Source: Bacillus sp. REN16
GTDB lineage: Bacteria; Bacillota; Bacilli; Bacillales; Bacillaceae_L
Assembly (NCBI RefSeq): GCF_020731355.1
Contig: NZ_JAJFZK010000009.1
Coordinates: 96,032 to 160,031 of the forward strand
Direction: 5' to 3'
Length of the DNA stretch: 64,000 nucleotides
Shown: positions 54,101-62,258 of the stretch, one piece after another
Position numbering within the stretch: the stretch's first letter is position 1
Layout: each line of letters begins with the position of its first letter
The notes under the pieces: generated by a model
What the model was told of the DNA's origin: nothing
Seen by the model: only the letters and a program-made list of their open reading frames with translations
Databases searched by the model: none
Made by a program: the position numbers and the translations under genes

Positions 54101-54194
54101 GTGTACCTGAATAAATTCCAGATACCGTTATAATAATTGTTAATAACCAAACCGCGAGTTTGTTTTTTAGTACAAAATTGGCTATACCTCTCAC
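51111..54194 (-). CDS. swrC: RND family efflux transporter (SwrC/YerP-like)
   Basis: 1027 residues. Twelve membrane helices and two large periplasmic-type loops. N-terminus ANFVLKNKLAVWLLTIII, YPGATPEQVMEDVSMPIE, and the helix 4-type DDSIVVVENIYRR proton-relay region identify the Gram-positive AcrB/SwrC group. In B. subtilis SwrC exports surfactin and supports swarming. GTG start. Divergent from a TetR regulator with a dyad operator between them. Confidence 0.92.
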   Translation of the reverse strand: MRGIANFVLKNKLAVWLLTIIITVSGIYSGTQMKTETIPDISIPFLMVMDVYPGATPEQVMEDVSMPIEKAVEGLEGVKSVYSNSYSNMANIQVEYNYGEDMDEAKRALQSALDAVSLPENAQEPMITAISMNMMPVVALSVSSTTEDIVDLTSTVEDVLLPKIEKLDGVGSASITGQHIEEVELTYNKDKMAELDLTEDTVKQMIQASDMAVSLGLFEFEEGEQAVSVDGKFMTAAELKEMVIPVTPSENNPVPFVELGDIATIKEVGRVQSVSRTNGKDAIAIQIVKEQQANTVDVVNEVKDLIKDEQDRVEGLVIDVSLDQGKPIEESVSTMVEKALFGGLIAVLIILLFLRNFKSTIISIVSIPVSIFMALLLLKWMDITLNLMTLGAVTVAIGRVIDDSIVVVENIYRRLHLKEEKLNGRALIREATIEMFKPILSSTLVTVAVFAPLIFVGGMVGELFMPFALTMTFALGASLLVAITIVPALSHTLFKKQLYVEKTEAKHKEAGKLANWYKGILNWSLNHKIIVSVLSILLLVGSLALTPLIGFSFMGSEEEKVMYLTYTPGTGELKDETLENVAAVEEELLKREDIDILQVSVTESGDPMAAMMGGGGDGALMYLIFDPDMKDFPEAREEVEEYVFNIGQSGEWKSQNFSSMSMSTSEVSYTLYGEDLDKLNDAVNMVEDVMKDADGLEDVSSSTEDAYVEYTFNVEQDDLLQYGLTTGQIVMMLNPNRSKDVLTTVEKDGNNLEVIVQQEEVAEPKSIDELLATQIPTAMGTTMPLSDLVTVTEGTTLNTLSRSKGEYYASVSGNILGDDISKVTSKVGKEVEKLDLPKGVTLDVAGVQADMVETFTQLGLAMLAAIAIVYFILVVTFGEGVAPFAILFSLPFAIIGSFVGLLIAGETISVSVMMGLLMLIGIVVTNAIVLVDRIIHMERDGMTMREAVLEAGSTRLRPILMTAIATMGALVPLVLGAGGGGLISKGLGITVIGGLASSTLLTLLVVPIVYEILSKMFKKDRKNIQEN

Positions 54195-54241
54195 ACTTAC
54201 ACCTACCCTAGATTGACTTATTTAACCCATTTATTTATAAT

Positions 54242-54259
54242 AATGACCATTCAGTCATT
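54242..54259. promoter_or_regulatory. TetR-type operator between the RND pump and its regulator
   Basis: Inverted repeat AATGAC-CATTCA-GTCATT in the 98-base divergent region; typical TetR-family dyad with a six-base spacer. It would control both genes. Confidence 0.75.
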
Positions 54260-54292
54260 TGTCAATGAAAGACTATGGGAGAGAAACACGAA

Positions 54293-55150
54293 ATGGTGAA
54301 AAAACAACTAATCATGGAAAAGGCGCTAGAGCTTTTCGCAAAGCAAGGATTCGAAGCAACTTCCGTTCAGCAAATAACCGATCAATGTGGGATTTCAAAG
54401 GGAGCTTTCTACCTTTCTTTTAAATCAAAGGATGAATTAATCATCGCCTTAATTGACCAATTTATTGAACAAATTTTCACTGATATTGACCAAGTAGTCA
54501 GAAGTAAAAATAGTAAGAAAAATCTTCTATATGAATATTACTATGTAAGTTTTCAATCATTTAAACAACATACAGACTTTGCTAATATCCTGATGAAAGA
54601 GTACACCCAGTCCCTTAACGAAAAGCTTATCCTTAAAATGCACTATTTCGACAAACTTATTAATTCCGATATTCTCTTGTTGATTGACCGCATTTATGGA
54701 GAAAAAGTAAAACATACAAAATACGACTTACTCTATTGCATAAAAGGTTTCACAAGGATGTATTCGGAGCTCTTTTTATTTCAGGGTATACCGTTTGATT
54801 TGGATATGAACCTCCTCTGCAGATCCCTTGTGGAAAAGACCAACCTATTGGCTCAGGGGATGACCCTTTCTTTTCTAAATCAAGAGCATATGGATTTTTC
54901 CGGGTTTCAATTGCAAAGTGAAGTAACAAAGGAACAAATCGTATCGTTGATTGAGGAAAAAGTAAAAGAAATGGATGACTCCATTGTGAAAGAGTCATTA
55001 CTTCTTTTACAAGAACAGACTCTTGACCAAACGTACAGCCTTGCTATTATCAAAGGACTCCTCGAAAATATACGAAACCATCCCCACTGTAAGTGGATTG
55101 CTTATCTGCTGGGGAGATATTTTGATCAAAAAAACACGGCAGAACATTAA
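54293..55150 (+). CDS. TetR family regulator of the RND pump
   Basis: 285 residues, longer than most TetR proteins. N-terminal helix-turn-helix (ALELFAKQGFEATSVQQITDQCGISKG in pieces) followed by an extended ligand domain. ATG at 54293 has GGGAGAG nine bases upstream; an ATG six codons earlier touches the site. Divergent from swrC, so it probably represses the pump and itself. Confidence 0.9.
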   Translation: MVKKQLIMEKALELFAKQGFEATSVQQITDQCGISKGAFYLSFKSKDELIIALIDQFIEQIFTDIDQVVRSKNSKKNLLYEYYYVSFQSFKQHTDFANILMKEYTQSLNEKLILKMHYFDKLINSDILLLIDRIYGEKVKHTKYDLLYCIKGFTRMYSELFLFQGIPFDLDMNLLCRSLVEKTNLLAQGMTLSFLNQEHMDFSGFQLQSEVTKEQIVSLIEEKVKEMDDSIVKESLLLLQEQTLDQTYSLAIIKGLLENIRNHPHCKWIAYLLGRYFDQKNTAEH

Positions 55151-55165
55151 GTTTCCGCCGTGTTT
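55132..55165. terminator. Bidirectional terminator, TetR gene / proA
   Basis: Stem AAACACGGC / GCCGTGTTT around the TetR stop codon. Confidence 0.8.
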
Positions 55166-55170
55166 CGTTG

Positions 55171-56433
55171 TTATCGTATTTGCCCATTTCCGGTCATTAA
55201 GAATTTTACTGTTGTTAAGGCTGGTAACCCCATTGGTCCGCGGGCATGAAGTTTTTGGGTTGAAATGCCGATTTCTGCGCCAAACCCAAGGGCCCCACCA
55301 TCTGTAAATCTTGTAGAAGCATTATGGTATAGAGATGATGCATCAACAAGTTTCATAAACACATCCGCCGTTTCTTGGTTCTCAGTAATGATAGCTTCCG
55401 AGTGTTTTGTCCCGTAGTGGTCAATATGGTCGATTGCCTCGTGCACATCATCCACAATCTTCATTGCAATGTGTAAGCTTAAGTATTCATTCGCCCAATC
55501 CTCTTCACCTGACGGGATTGCATTCGGGATAGCCGAAAGTGCCACTTCATCCCCATGCACCGTGATAGAATGTTTCTGCAATGTCTCCACAAGTTCATCC
55601 TTATGCTTTTGCAGCCAATCCTTATGGATAAGGACTGTTTCTGCAGCATTACAAACAGCTGGACGATCAGTTTTTGCATTCACAAGGATTGGTAATGCCT
55701 TTTCGACATCTGCTTCAGAATCAATATACACATGGCAATTTCCAACCCCTGTTTCAAGTACAGGAACTGTTGCATGTTGAACAACCGTTTGAATCAAAGA
55801 AGCCCCGCCGCGAGGAATAAGTACATCAATGTATTCTTTCATCGTAAACAATTGCTGGGTTGCTTTTCTATCTGTGCTTGCGATAAACTGAACTGCTTCT
55901 TTTGGTATTTTCGTATGTTCAAGCGCATGTTGAATGACGTCAACAATCGCTTTATTAGTGTGTATGGCAGATGACCCGCCTTTTAAAATAATTGCATTCC
56001 CTGATTTCAATGCAAGCCCCGTTGCATCAACGGTCACATTCGGGCGCGCTTCATAAATCATCCCGATGACACCCAATGGAACAGTTACCTTTTTCACCTG
56101 TAAGTCATTTTCCAGTGTCCAATCTGAAATCACTTGATCTGTAGGATCCTCTAGACCAGCAACCTGGCGAAGACCCTCTGCAAACTCAATGATACGTTCT
56201 TTCGTTAATGTTAATCGGTCCATAAATGCAGGCGTGTATCCAGCTTCTATCCCATTTTGCAAGTCTACTTTATTTGCCTCTATAATGGACTCATAGCCTG
56301 CTTCTAAATGTTCAGCCAATATATATAAAGCCCTGTTTTTATCCTCTGTTGGTAAAATACTAATCTTTTTTGAAGCCTTTTTTGCTGCACGTGCTTGTGA
56401 TTTAATGTCGAGATTTTCTTGTACTAAAGTCAC
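55171..56433 (-). CDS. proA: Gamma-glutamyl phosphate reductase
   Basis: 420 residues, aldehyde dehydrogenase fold. Catalytic cysteine in AVCNAAETVLIH (about residue 263); nucleotide region GVIGMIYEARPNVTVDA. Reduces gamma-glutamyl phosphate made by ProB to glutamate semialdehyde. The start is GTG at 56433 with GGAGG six bases upstream, 13 bases after the proB stop. Second gene of proB-proA; no T-box is seen upstream of proB. Confidence 0.96.
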   Translation of the reverse strand: MTLVQENLDIKSQARAAKKASKKISILPTEDKNRALYILAEHLEAGYESIIEANKVDLQNGIEAGYTPAFMDRLTLTKERIIEFAEGLRQVAGLEDPTDQVISDWTLENDLQVKKVTVPLGVIGMIYEARPNVTVDATGLALKSGNAIILKGGSSAIHTNKAIVDVIQHALEHTKIPKEAVQFIASTDRKATQQLFTMKEYIDVLIPRGGASLIQTVVQHATVPVLETGVGNCHVYIDSEADVEKALPILVNAKTDRPAVCNAAETVLIHKDWLQKHKDELVETLQKHSITVHGDEVALSAIPNAIPSGEEDWANEYLSLHIAMKIVDDVHEAIDHIDHYGTKHSEAIITENQETADVFMKLVDASSLYHNASTRFTDGGALGFGAEIGISTQKLHARGPMGLPALTTVKFLMTGNGQIR

Positions 56434-56446
56434 GAAATTCCTCCCT

Positions 56447-57568
56447 CTATACCCCAACTGATATCGGAGCATCAATATGACAAACAAAATCGCCCATTTC
56501 CATGATCACTGTGGAATCAATTGATTGATCCTTATCAGCCTTTAATAATCGCTGCAAATCTACCGAAGAAACCTTCACAACACCGCGCGCTATTTCCTCC
56601 TCATCTGTATCCATTACACGGACAACAGAACCTTTTTCAAATCTGCCATCGATTTGATAAATTTCCTTTAGCCGTAAGCTTTCTCTTTTTTTCACCATTC
56701 GATCTACCGCATCGGGATTTAAGATAATTTCACCTTTTGAACCTGAGTGAAATGCAATCCATTTTTTCTTTTGGTTAAGTGCGGTTACGGACTTTTTGCA
56801 ATTAAAGTAAGTACCGACCGCTTTTTCTCCCACGGCATCCACAATGATATTTTCAGCATTTGCATTCCCTAAAAAAGTGGAGATGCCTGATGCCATCGCA
56901 ATTTTCACGGCCTCAATTTTTGACTTCATACCACCCGTGCCAACCGAACTTCCAGACCCGCCTGCAGCGCTCTCGATTTCATCGGTAATTTCAGTGACGC
57001 GCTCAATTAGCTTTGCGTCCCCATGGGTTGTTGGGTTTTTATCATATAGTCCATCTATATCAGATAAAATGACCAGCTGGTCGGCATCCACTAATCCAGC
57101 AACCTTAGCCGCCAATGTGTCATTATCACCAAAGTTCAAACGCTCCGTCGAAAGCGTGTCATTTTCATTGACGATTGGAATAATCCCTCGTTCTAATAAA
57201 ACATTTAAGGTGTTGCGAACATTTTGGTAACGTGTTTGATCTAAAAAGTCGCTTCTTAAAATCAAAATTTGTGATGCCACATACCCATGCGATAAAAACA
57301 GGTGGGAATAGGACTCGATTAATAATCCCTGGCCAATTGAGGCTGCTGCTTGTTTTTCCGGCAAGGAATCTGGACGTTTAAGACAGCCTAATTTTCGATA
57401 ACCAGCAGCAACCGCACCTGATGAAACAAGGACAACCTCATGCCCTGCATCCTTCAGATGTGCTATCTCTGTCGCTAGTTTTTCTAGCTTAATCTTACTA
57501 ATTTCCCCATGGCGGCTTGTTAATGAACTACTTCCGATTTTAATGACGATTCTCTTTTCTATGGACAT
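56447..57568 (-). CDS. proB: Glutamate 5-kinase
   Basis: 373 residues: amino acid kinase domain (VIKIGSSSLTSR; SSGAVAAGYRKLG; NENDTLS; SDIDGLYDKNP; GTGGMKSKIEA) and a C-terminal PUA domain (about 275-365). First step of proline synthesis, usually feedback inhibited by proline. Followed by proA. The proI gene is 90 bases upstream in the same direction, so the three can form one unit. Confidence 0.96.
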   Translation of the reverse strand: MSIEKRIVIKIGSSSLTSRHGEISKIKLEKLATEIAHLKDAGHEVVLVSSGAVAAGYRKLGCLKRPDSLPEKQAAASIGQGLLIESYSHLFLSHGYVASQILILRSDFLDQTRYQNVRNTLNVLLERGIIPIVNENDTLSTERLNFGDNDTLAAKVAGLVDADQLVILSDIDGLYDKNPTTHGDAKLIERVTEITDEIESAAGGSGSSVGTGGMKSKIEAVKIAMASGISTFLGNANAENIIVDAVGEKAVGTYFNCKKSVTALNQKKKWIAFHSGSKGEIILNPDAVDRMVKKRESLRLKEIYQIDGRFEKGSVVRVMDTDEEEIARGVVKVSSVDLQRLLKADKDQSIDSTVIMEMGDFVCHIDAPISVGV

Positions 57569-57657
57569 CCGATCAATCCTTATCTTTTTTGTTTTTGATC
57601 GCCGGACGATAAATGTTAATTTATTAGGCTTATCGCCGGTAAAAAAATGTATTTATG

Positions 57658-58512
57658 CTAGACAGCCTGCACTTTTTTGGTTGAAGTGCCCTCAAGCTGT
57701 GAGCTTATCTCCTGTGAACGCTTTGCCGCGTGTTTAACAGCTTGAGAAATTGCCTTACCGCCACCGTTTTTATCTAATGCCGCTAGACCAGCAGCTGTTG
57801 TTCCATTTGGTGAAGTTACATTTTCCCGTAATGTTGCAGGTGTCTCCCCTTGTTGCTGAATCATTTTGGCTGCGCCGACAATCGTTTGCGCTATTATGTC
57901 TCTCGATAGCTCTTCCGGGAGGCCACCCTTTTTCACGGTTGCTTCCATATGCTCCATCAAATAATAAATGTAGGCGGGTCCACTGCCGGCTACTCCAGTA
58001 AAGATATCCATTTGGTCTTCCGAAATCTTGTAAACTTCTCCAATGGATTCCAGTAACTCTTTGGCTTGTAACATATTTTCATTCGTGGTATAAGAACCGG
58101 CTGATATGGCCGTTGCAGATTCTCCAATCATGCTGGATGTATTCGGCATTACCCGAATCACCTGTTGCCCCGCTGGCAAATGCTGCTCCATATAGGTTGT
58201 GGTAATACCCGCTAACACGGATAACACGAGTTGGTTCGGTTGAAGTGAATCTTTGATGGACTGTAATGCAGCTGCTGCATCTTTAGGTTTCATTGCGAGG
58301 ACGATGATATCAATATTTTTCAGACTTAGATCCTGGCTTGCTAAACCATTAATCTGATACTCTAAGACTAACTGTTGTAGTCTTTCAGTGTTCGTTCTGT
58401 TGGTTACAAAAATTTGATTAGACGGTACCTTTCCAGCTGCAACAATTCCTGAAATCATTGCTTCTGCCATAGATCCTGCCCCTATAAAAGCAATTGTTTT
58501 TTCATGTAACAT
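57658..58512 (-). CDS. proI: Pyrroline-5-carboxylate reductase
   Basis: 284 residues. N-terminal Rossmann motif FIGAGSMAEAMISG, VLAMKPKD, and C-terminal signature TVIGAAKM-like with SPNGTTAAGL (P5CR motif). Completes proline synthesis with ProB and ProA. B. subtilis has ProI, ProH and ProG; the position next to proBA suggests ProI (anabolic). AAGGGAG precedes the ATG. Confidence 0.94.
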   Translation of the reverse strand: MLHEKTIAFIGAGSMAEAMISGIVAAGKVPSNQIFVTNRTNTERLQQLVLEYQINGLASQDLSLKNIDIIVLAMKPKDAAAALQSIKDSLQPNQLVLSVLAGITTTYMEQHLPAGQQVIRVMPNTSSMIGESATAISAGSYTTNENMLQAKELLESIGEVYKISEDQMDIFTGVAGSGPAYIYYLMEHMEATVKKGGLPEELSRDIIAQTIVGAAKMIQQQGETPATLRENVTSPNGTTAAGLAALDKNGGGKAISQAVKHAAKRSQEISSQLEGTSTKKVQAV

Positions 58513-58621
58513 CTAATGTCTCCCTTGCGGTTAATTTAAAACATAGTCCTTATCGTAACATCTTTAAAATCATTATCAAGGACTTCACGGAAAGTCATGT
58601 GCATATGTTTCAATTAGTTAG

Positions 58622-58635
58622 TGTAAACGCTACCA
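58622..58635. promoter_or_regulatory. Candidate CcpA binding site (cre)
   Basis: TGTAAACGCTACCA matches the consensus TGWAANCGNTNWCA at 13 of 14 positions. It lies 110 bases 5' of proI and 138 bases 5' of the MOSC gene; which it controls is unclear. A TTGAAG-N17-GATAGT pair at 58696-58724 could be the MOSC promoter, placing the site well upstream. Confidence 0.5.
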
Positions 58636-58772
58636 AAGGAAGCTAATCACACCAAACCACTCGATACCCCCTCTTAACGTGGCTCAGGATAATATTTGAA
58701 GATTGAGCGGGTCAGAAGGATAGTTCCTGCGTATTACTTCGTGGTAAACTAAAACGAAAGGAGATGGGAAGA

Positions 58773-59483
58773 ATGGATAAACAACCTTACATAGATCAAT
58801 TATTTATCGGCAAGCCCATAACAGCGGGTGACCCGAATGCGAAAACACTCATGGAAAAAGAATGGACAAGCGGAATTTTTAAAGAACCTATTCAAACACC
58901 ACTTTGGCTTGGCAAGGAGAACCTAGATGGAGACGGGCAAGCTGATTTAAAAAATCATGGCGGACCAGAAAAAGCAGTACTTGCCTATGCAGCAACCCAT
59001 TATGAAAAATGGCAAAATGAATTGAATAATGACCAGATTCAAGCAGGAGCAATGGGGGAAAATTTCTCTGTGGTGGGGCTGGATGAAAACAATGTGTGCA
59101 TTGGAGATATATATGAGGTTGGCGAAGCCTTGGTTCAAGTATCTCAACCTCGTCAGCCGTGCTGGAAGCCTGCTCGACGTTACAAAATACTAGATTTCGC
59201 GCTACAGATTCAAAAGAGCGGCCGAACCGGATGGTACTTCCGTGTTGTCAAAGAAGGCATGGTAAAAGAACATGATTCAATTAAATTGGTTGAACGCCCA
59301 TATCCTGAATGGACAATTGCCCGCTGCAATGAGATCATGCATGAACAGAAAGATGATTTGGAATCAGCTGCAAAACTAGCCGCATGTGAATACCTTGCAT
59401 CTAATTGGAAAGAAACATTAACCAAGCGGCTTAAGGGAGAATCAAAATCCATTGATAGCCGTGTCTATGGACCGAATAAATAA
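58773..59483 (+). CDS. MOSC-domain protein, YiiM-like
   Basis: 236 residues. MOSC core with NHGGPEKAVLAYA, GENFSVVGL and the cysteine in SQPRQPCWKPARR (sulfur or molybdenum cofactor site), followed by a 3-alpha C-terminal domain as in YiiM, which detoxifies N-hydroxylated bases such as 6-hydroxylaminopurine using molybdenum cofactor. ATG at 58773 has AAAGGAG nine bases upstream; an ATG nine bases earlier overlaps that site. Confidence 0.88.
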   Translation: MDKQPYIDQLFIGKPITAGDPNAKTLMEKEWTSGIFKEPIQTPLWLGKENLDGDGQADLKNHGGPEKAVLAYAATHYEKWQNELNNDQIQAGAMGENFSVVGLDENNVCIGDIYEVGEALVQVSQPRQPCWKPARRYKILDFALQIQKSGRTGWYFRVVKEGMVKEHDSIKLVERPYPEWTIARCNEIMHEQKDDLESAAKLAACEYLASNWKETLTKRLKGESKSIDSRVYGPNK

Positions 59484-59544
59484 GAGATGTTGGACAGGTT
59501 CGAGACCGCTGATACAGAATCTGTATCCATCATAAGAAATAATA

Positions 59545-59589
59545 AAATGTCTAAATCCCGTATTTATTAGAAACGGAACTTAGGCATTT
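59545..59589 (-). terminator. Terminator of the type-VII-like module
   Basis: Minus strand AATGCCTAA-CCGT / ACGG-TTAGACATT with a few mismatches, T-rich end. Confidence 0.6.
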
Positions 59590-59592
59590 GTT

Positions 59593-60387
59593 TTATTTTA
59601 TAAAATTTAATCTTCCAATTATCATCTCTTTAAGTTGTCCTTCAATTTCCCCTAATGAAGTCGATTTGATTTGTACTAGTTCCACATCATCAACCGTTTC
59701 GGGAGCTGTTAGCCATACTCCGTTATCACCTTGAATAAAACGCAGATCTTCATAATCCCATTTTTGTTCGCGATCATCCCATGTCATAATTTCAACTTGC
59801 CCCGCTTTTTGAAACGTTTTAATACTAGTAATGAACTCCTCTAGCTGTTTTTCTTCAGAATTCAAATTAGTCTTTACATAACTATCAAAATCCAATTTTT
59901 CCTTCAGAGCTAAAATGTCTTCAAAGACATTCCTTGGTATGGATGAGTTCACCGAACTCACCTTTGCAGATGAGATGGAAAATCGATTGATTATCTCTAC
60001 TAGAGCCTCTTTAGGAGTTCCAACTAATTCAATTTTAAATAAATCATGATTTGAGTCCATCGATTTCTTAACTACTAGTTTAGGTGTAAAGTAGTAATGG
60101 GAACCCACTTGTTGATTTCCTTCGATAAGACTAAACCAGCAACATATTGACTCTGGTCTCATAGCATTTATTAAAATTGCGTGTTTCCGCTCTATTTGAT
60201 ATGTTTCTCTTTCAAAAAGTATCTCTCTTTCAAGTAGACCCTCTTTTACTTTTAGCCAATCTTCCTGTATTTCACTTTCGGTAAAGCCCTCATAAGGGTC
60301 TTTCAAACCAATAATAACCTCTATTTTTAATAACTCACTTAAGAAATATAATTCCTTCGATGAGAGGCAGACCTCTAAAGAATCCAT
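59593..60387 (-). CDS. Hypothetical protein, EspG-like by pattern
   Basis: 264 residues, no signal peptide or membrane helix, mixed alpha/beta. The N-terminal layout (short strand, then a GFTESEIQEDWLKVKEGLLEREI helix pattern) resembles the EspG chaperones of type VII systems, but I base this only on pattern and context. Third gene of the operon after a long helical-N-terminus protein and a lipoprotein. It could be a chaperone or an immunity protein for the first gene. Not recognised otherwise. Confidence 0.6.
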   Translation of the reverse strand: MDSLEVCLSSKELYFLSELLKIEVIIGLKDPYEGFTESEIQEDWLKVKEGLLEREILFERETYQIERKHAILINAMRPESICCWFSLIEGNQQVGSHYYFTPKLVVKKSMDSNHDLFKIELVGTPKEALVEIINRFSISSAKVSSVNSSIPRNVFEDILALKEKLDFDSYVKTNLNSEEKQLEEFITSIKTFQKAGQVEIMTWDDREQKWDYEDLRFIQGDNGVWLTAPETVDDVELVQIKSTSLGEIEGQLKEMIIGRLNFIK

Positions 60388-60411
60388 GTTTCACCTCATT
60401 AGACAACTTTT

Positions 60412-60981
60412 TTATCTCGTGACATTATAAGTCCGAAATCTTGTCGTAAAATCATATGTTAAATCCTTGGTAATCTTTTCACCGTTTACCTCCACAGTTA
60501 CATTAATTAGAACGGAAATTACACTATTTTCCGTTAATTTCATATCATAATTGTTAGTCTCCTCAATGAGCAGATCGTCACTTGAGTGGAAGGATGGACG
60601 GTTCTTATCATCGGAAAATTCTAAAGGAAGGTTTATTTCCTTATTAATCTCTTTAAAAATTACATCATTTTCTCCAATAACCTTTATATGATTTAAGACT
60701 ACCGGATTTGAATTATCTTCTTTCCTATACGCACCAAGGTATAAGGTATATCTAGAATATTCCGTGCTAGATTCACCAAACGTGGATTGAACCATATATG
60801 GCTTAATGAAGACCCCGCCAACAATATAGGAATCATATGCAGAATCCTTAAAAACTTCATCAGTCATTTTCAATTTTTCCGTTTTGGCATGGTATAAATC
60901 GATAATCGTTGCTGTTTCACATCCTATAAGACTACTTACAAGAACTCCAATGCCTACTATTTTTAGTAACCTCTTTAGCAT
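60412..60981 (-). CDS. Hypothetical lipoprotein of the type-VII-like module
   Basis: 189 residues. Signal peptide with lipobox SLIGC (Cys about residue 21). The mature part is predicted beta-rich, with the strand TFGESSTEYSRYTLYLGAY. ATG at 60981 has GAGG eight bases upstream. It is 15 bases downstream of the effector-like gene and 24 bases before the EspG-like gene, so they are cotranscribed. It could be membrane-anchored immunity or a secretion accessory. Family not recognised. Confidence 0.7.
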   Translation of the reverse strand: MLKRLLKIVGIGVLVSSLIGCETATIIDLYHAKTEKLKMTDEVFKDSAYDSYIVGGVFIKPYMVQSTFGESSTEYSRYTLYLGAYRKEDNSNPVVLNHIKVIGENDVIFKEINKEINLPLEFSDDKNRPSFHSSDDLLIEETNNYDMKLTENSVISVLINVTVEVNGEKITKDLTYDFTTRFRTYNVTR

Positions 60982-60996
60982 TCCATACACCTCAAT

Positions 60997-62070
60997 TTAG
61001 TCTTGAAATCTCTGCTGATCTCTCTCATTCTTTTGTCCAACCATGTAGTACGGAATTACATCTGTAACAACATGGCCTAATCCAGCTTTCCCGTATTCGA
61101 CCCAGTCAAGTATGTCTTGCTTACTATTTGGGAAACCTTTTGGTGCTATGGTTGGATTAATATAATTATATGTTCCCTTATAACGTGCATCGGTAACAGG
61201 TTCAAGTGTATCACCGTCAAATACAGCCTCCCTGCCATCAGGATGGATAAATTTCCTTTCTGGTTTTCCATTATTATCGTCATGAAAGATTGACATGCTT
61301 TCAGGGAGTTCAATCCAGCCTAAGCCAGGATCCTTTGCTTCCTGATATGTTGGATGTGGCCCATTCATTTGATCCCTCTGCTCATAATGAAAGTATTCGT
61401 AATCCTTCCTGAATGCCCTACCTGTGCTTGTCATATCGAGGCCTTCTCTGACGCCCGTTTCCAATAAATGATTAAAAACATCCTTTTTATTCTCATTTAC
61501 AAATTCGAATGCGTCCACCATTTGTTTACGTTTTTTATCGATTTGGCTTATTGCATATTTCCAACCAGATTCTATGGCATCTATTTTTTTATTTGCTTCA
61601 TTCCCAATATAATTCATGGTATCACGACCAAGCCCAAGTACATTTTTCAAATTTTCAGCAGCTGAACTTGCAGCCTTATCCATATAGACCATCTTTGCGG
61701 AATCAATGGTACCCTTATTATTTCTAAAAGGATCATATCCTTTTATGAAACCCAAGGATAAAGCTGTTTTGGAATGAACCGATTCTAACGAACGGTATTT
61801 GCTTTCTATTGTTCTTTCTGCGTTTCGATACTGTTGGACCGAATTCTGGATAAATCTCTCAAGCTCTTTTATTTTTATTTCTATTTCATTTAAAGAGCTA
61901 ACGGCCTGATTCAAGCTTGCTCCAATCCCTCTTCGGCTTTGAATTCTATAATCAACACCTGATTTCAATCCCCTTACAGTACCTCTAATAGTAGATACCG
62001 TATTCGAACATCTATGTAATGAAGGTATAGAAAGCTGGACCGTTGATACATTTATTTTAATTATTTCCAA
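60997..62070 (-). CDS. Putative type VII secretion effector (LXG/WXG-like N-terminus)
   Basis: 357 residues, no signal peptide. The first ~110 residues form a long helical hairpin (ASLNQAVSSLNEIEIKIKEL; NAERTIESKYRSLESVHSK), like LXG/WXG100 secretion domains. Helical middle (about 130-210), then a C-terminal module (about 240-350) with IHPDGREAVFDGDTLEPVTD and GYNYINP-like NYINPTIAPKGF, which I have seen at the end of polymorphic Bacillus proteins but whose activity I cannot name. TTG at 62070 with AAGGGG upstream. No secretion machinery is in the window. Confidence 0.68.
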   Translation of the reverse strand: MEIIKINVSTVQLSIPSLHRCSNTVSTIRGTVRGLKSGVDYRIQSRRGIGASLNQAVSSLNEIEIKIKELERFIQNSVQQYRNAERTIESKYRSLESVHSKTALSLGFIKGYDPFRNNKGTIDSAKMVYMDKAASSAAENLKNVLGLGRDTMNYIGNEANKKIDAIESGWKYAISQIDKKRKQMVDAFEFVNENKKDVFNHLLETGVREGLDMTSTGRAFRKDYEYFHYEQRDQMNGPHPTYQEAKDPGLGWIELPESMSIFHDDNNGKPERKFIHPDGREAVFDGDTLEPVTDARYKGTYNYINPTIAPKGFPNSKQDILDWVEYGKAGLGHVVTDVIPYYMVGQKNERDQQRFQD

Positions 62071-62221
62071 TATCAAATACCCCTTAACTTTTTAATAGAT
62101 AAGTAATTTCAAACCATAAATCCAATTCTAAATTTTACCAGTTAAGAGCATTTCTTGATAGTTACGAAAGTACTATTTGAGACAACTGAAAAGTTCTTTT
62201 TACCTACTTCTCAAATAAGAC

Positions 62222-62258
62222 AAAAACACCCTTCATTTCCTTCATGAAGGGTGTTTTC
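62222..62258 (-). terminator. Terminator of the CoA transferase gene
   Basis: Stem AAAACACCCTTCAT / ATGAAGGGTGTTTT with a short loop and T tail. Confidence 0.85.

Noticed and set aside
57569-57657. Proline T-box upstream of proB
   Set aside because: No GGTGGNACCNCG sequence or terminator; only a repeated CGCCGG is present.
59545-62200. Prophage or integrative element around the type-VII-like module
   Set aside because: No integrase, att-like repeats, phage or conjugation genes are nearby; the module is a simple gene cassette.
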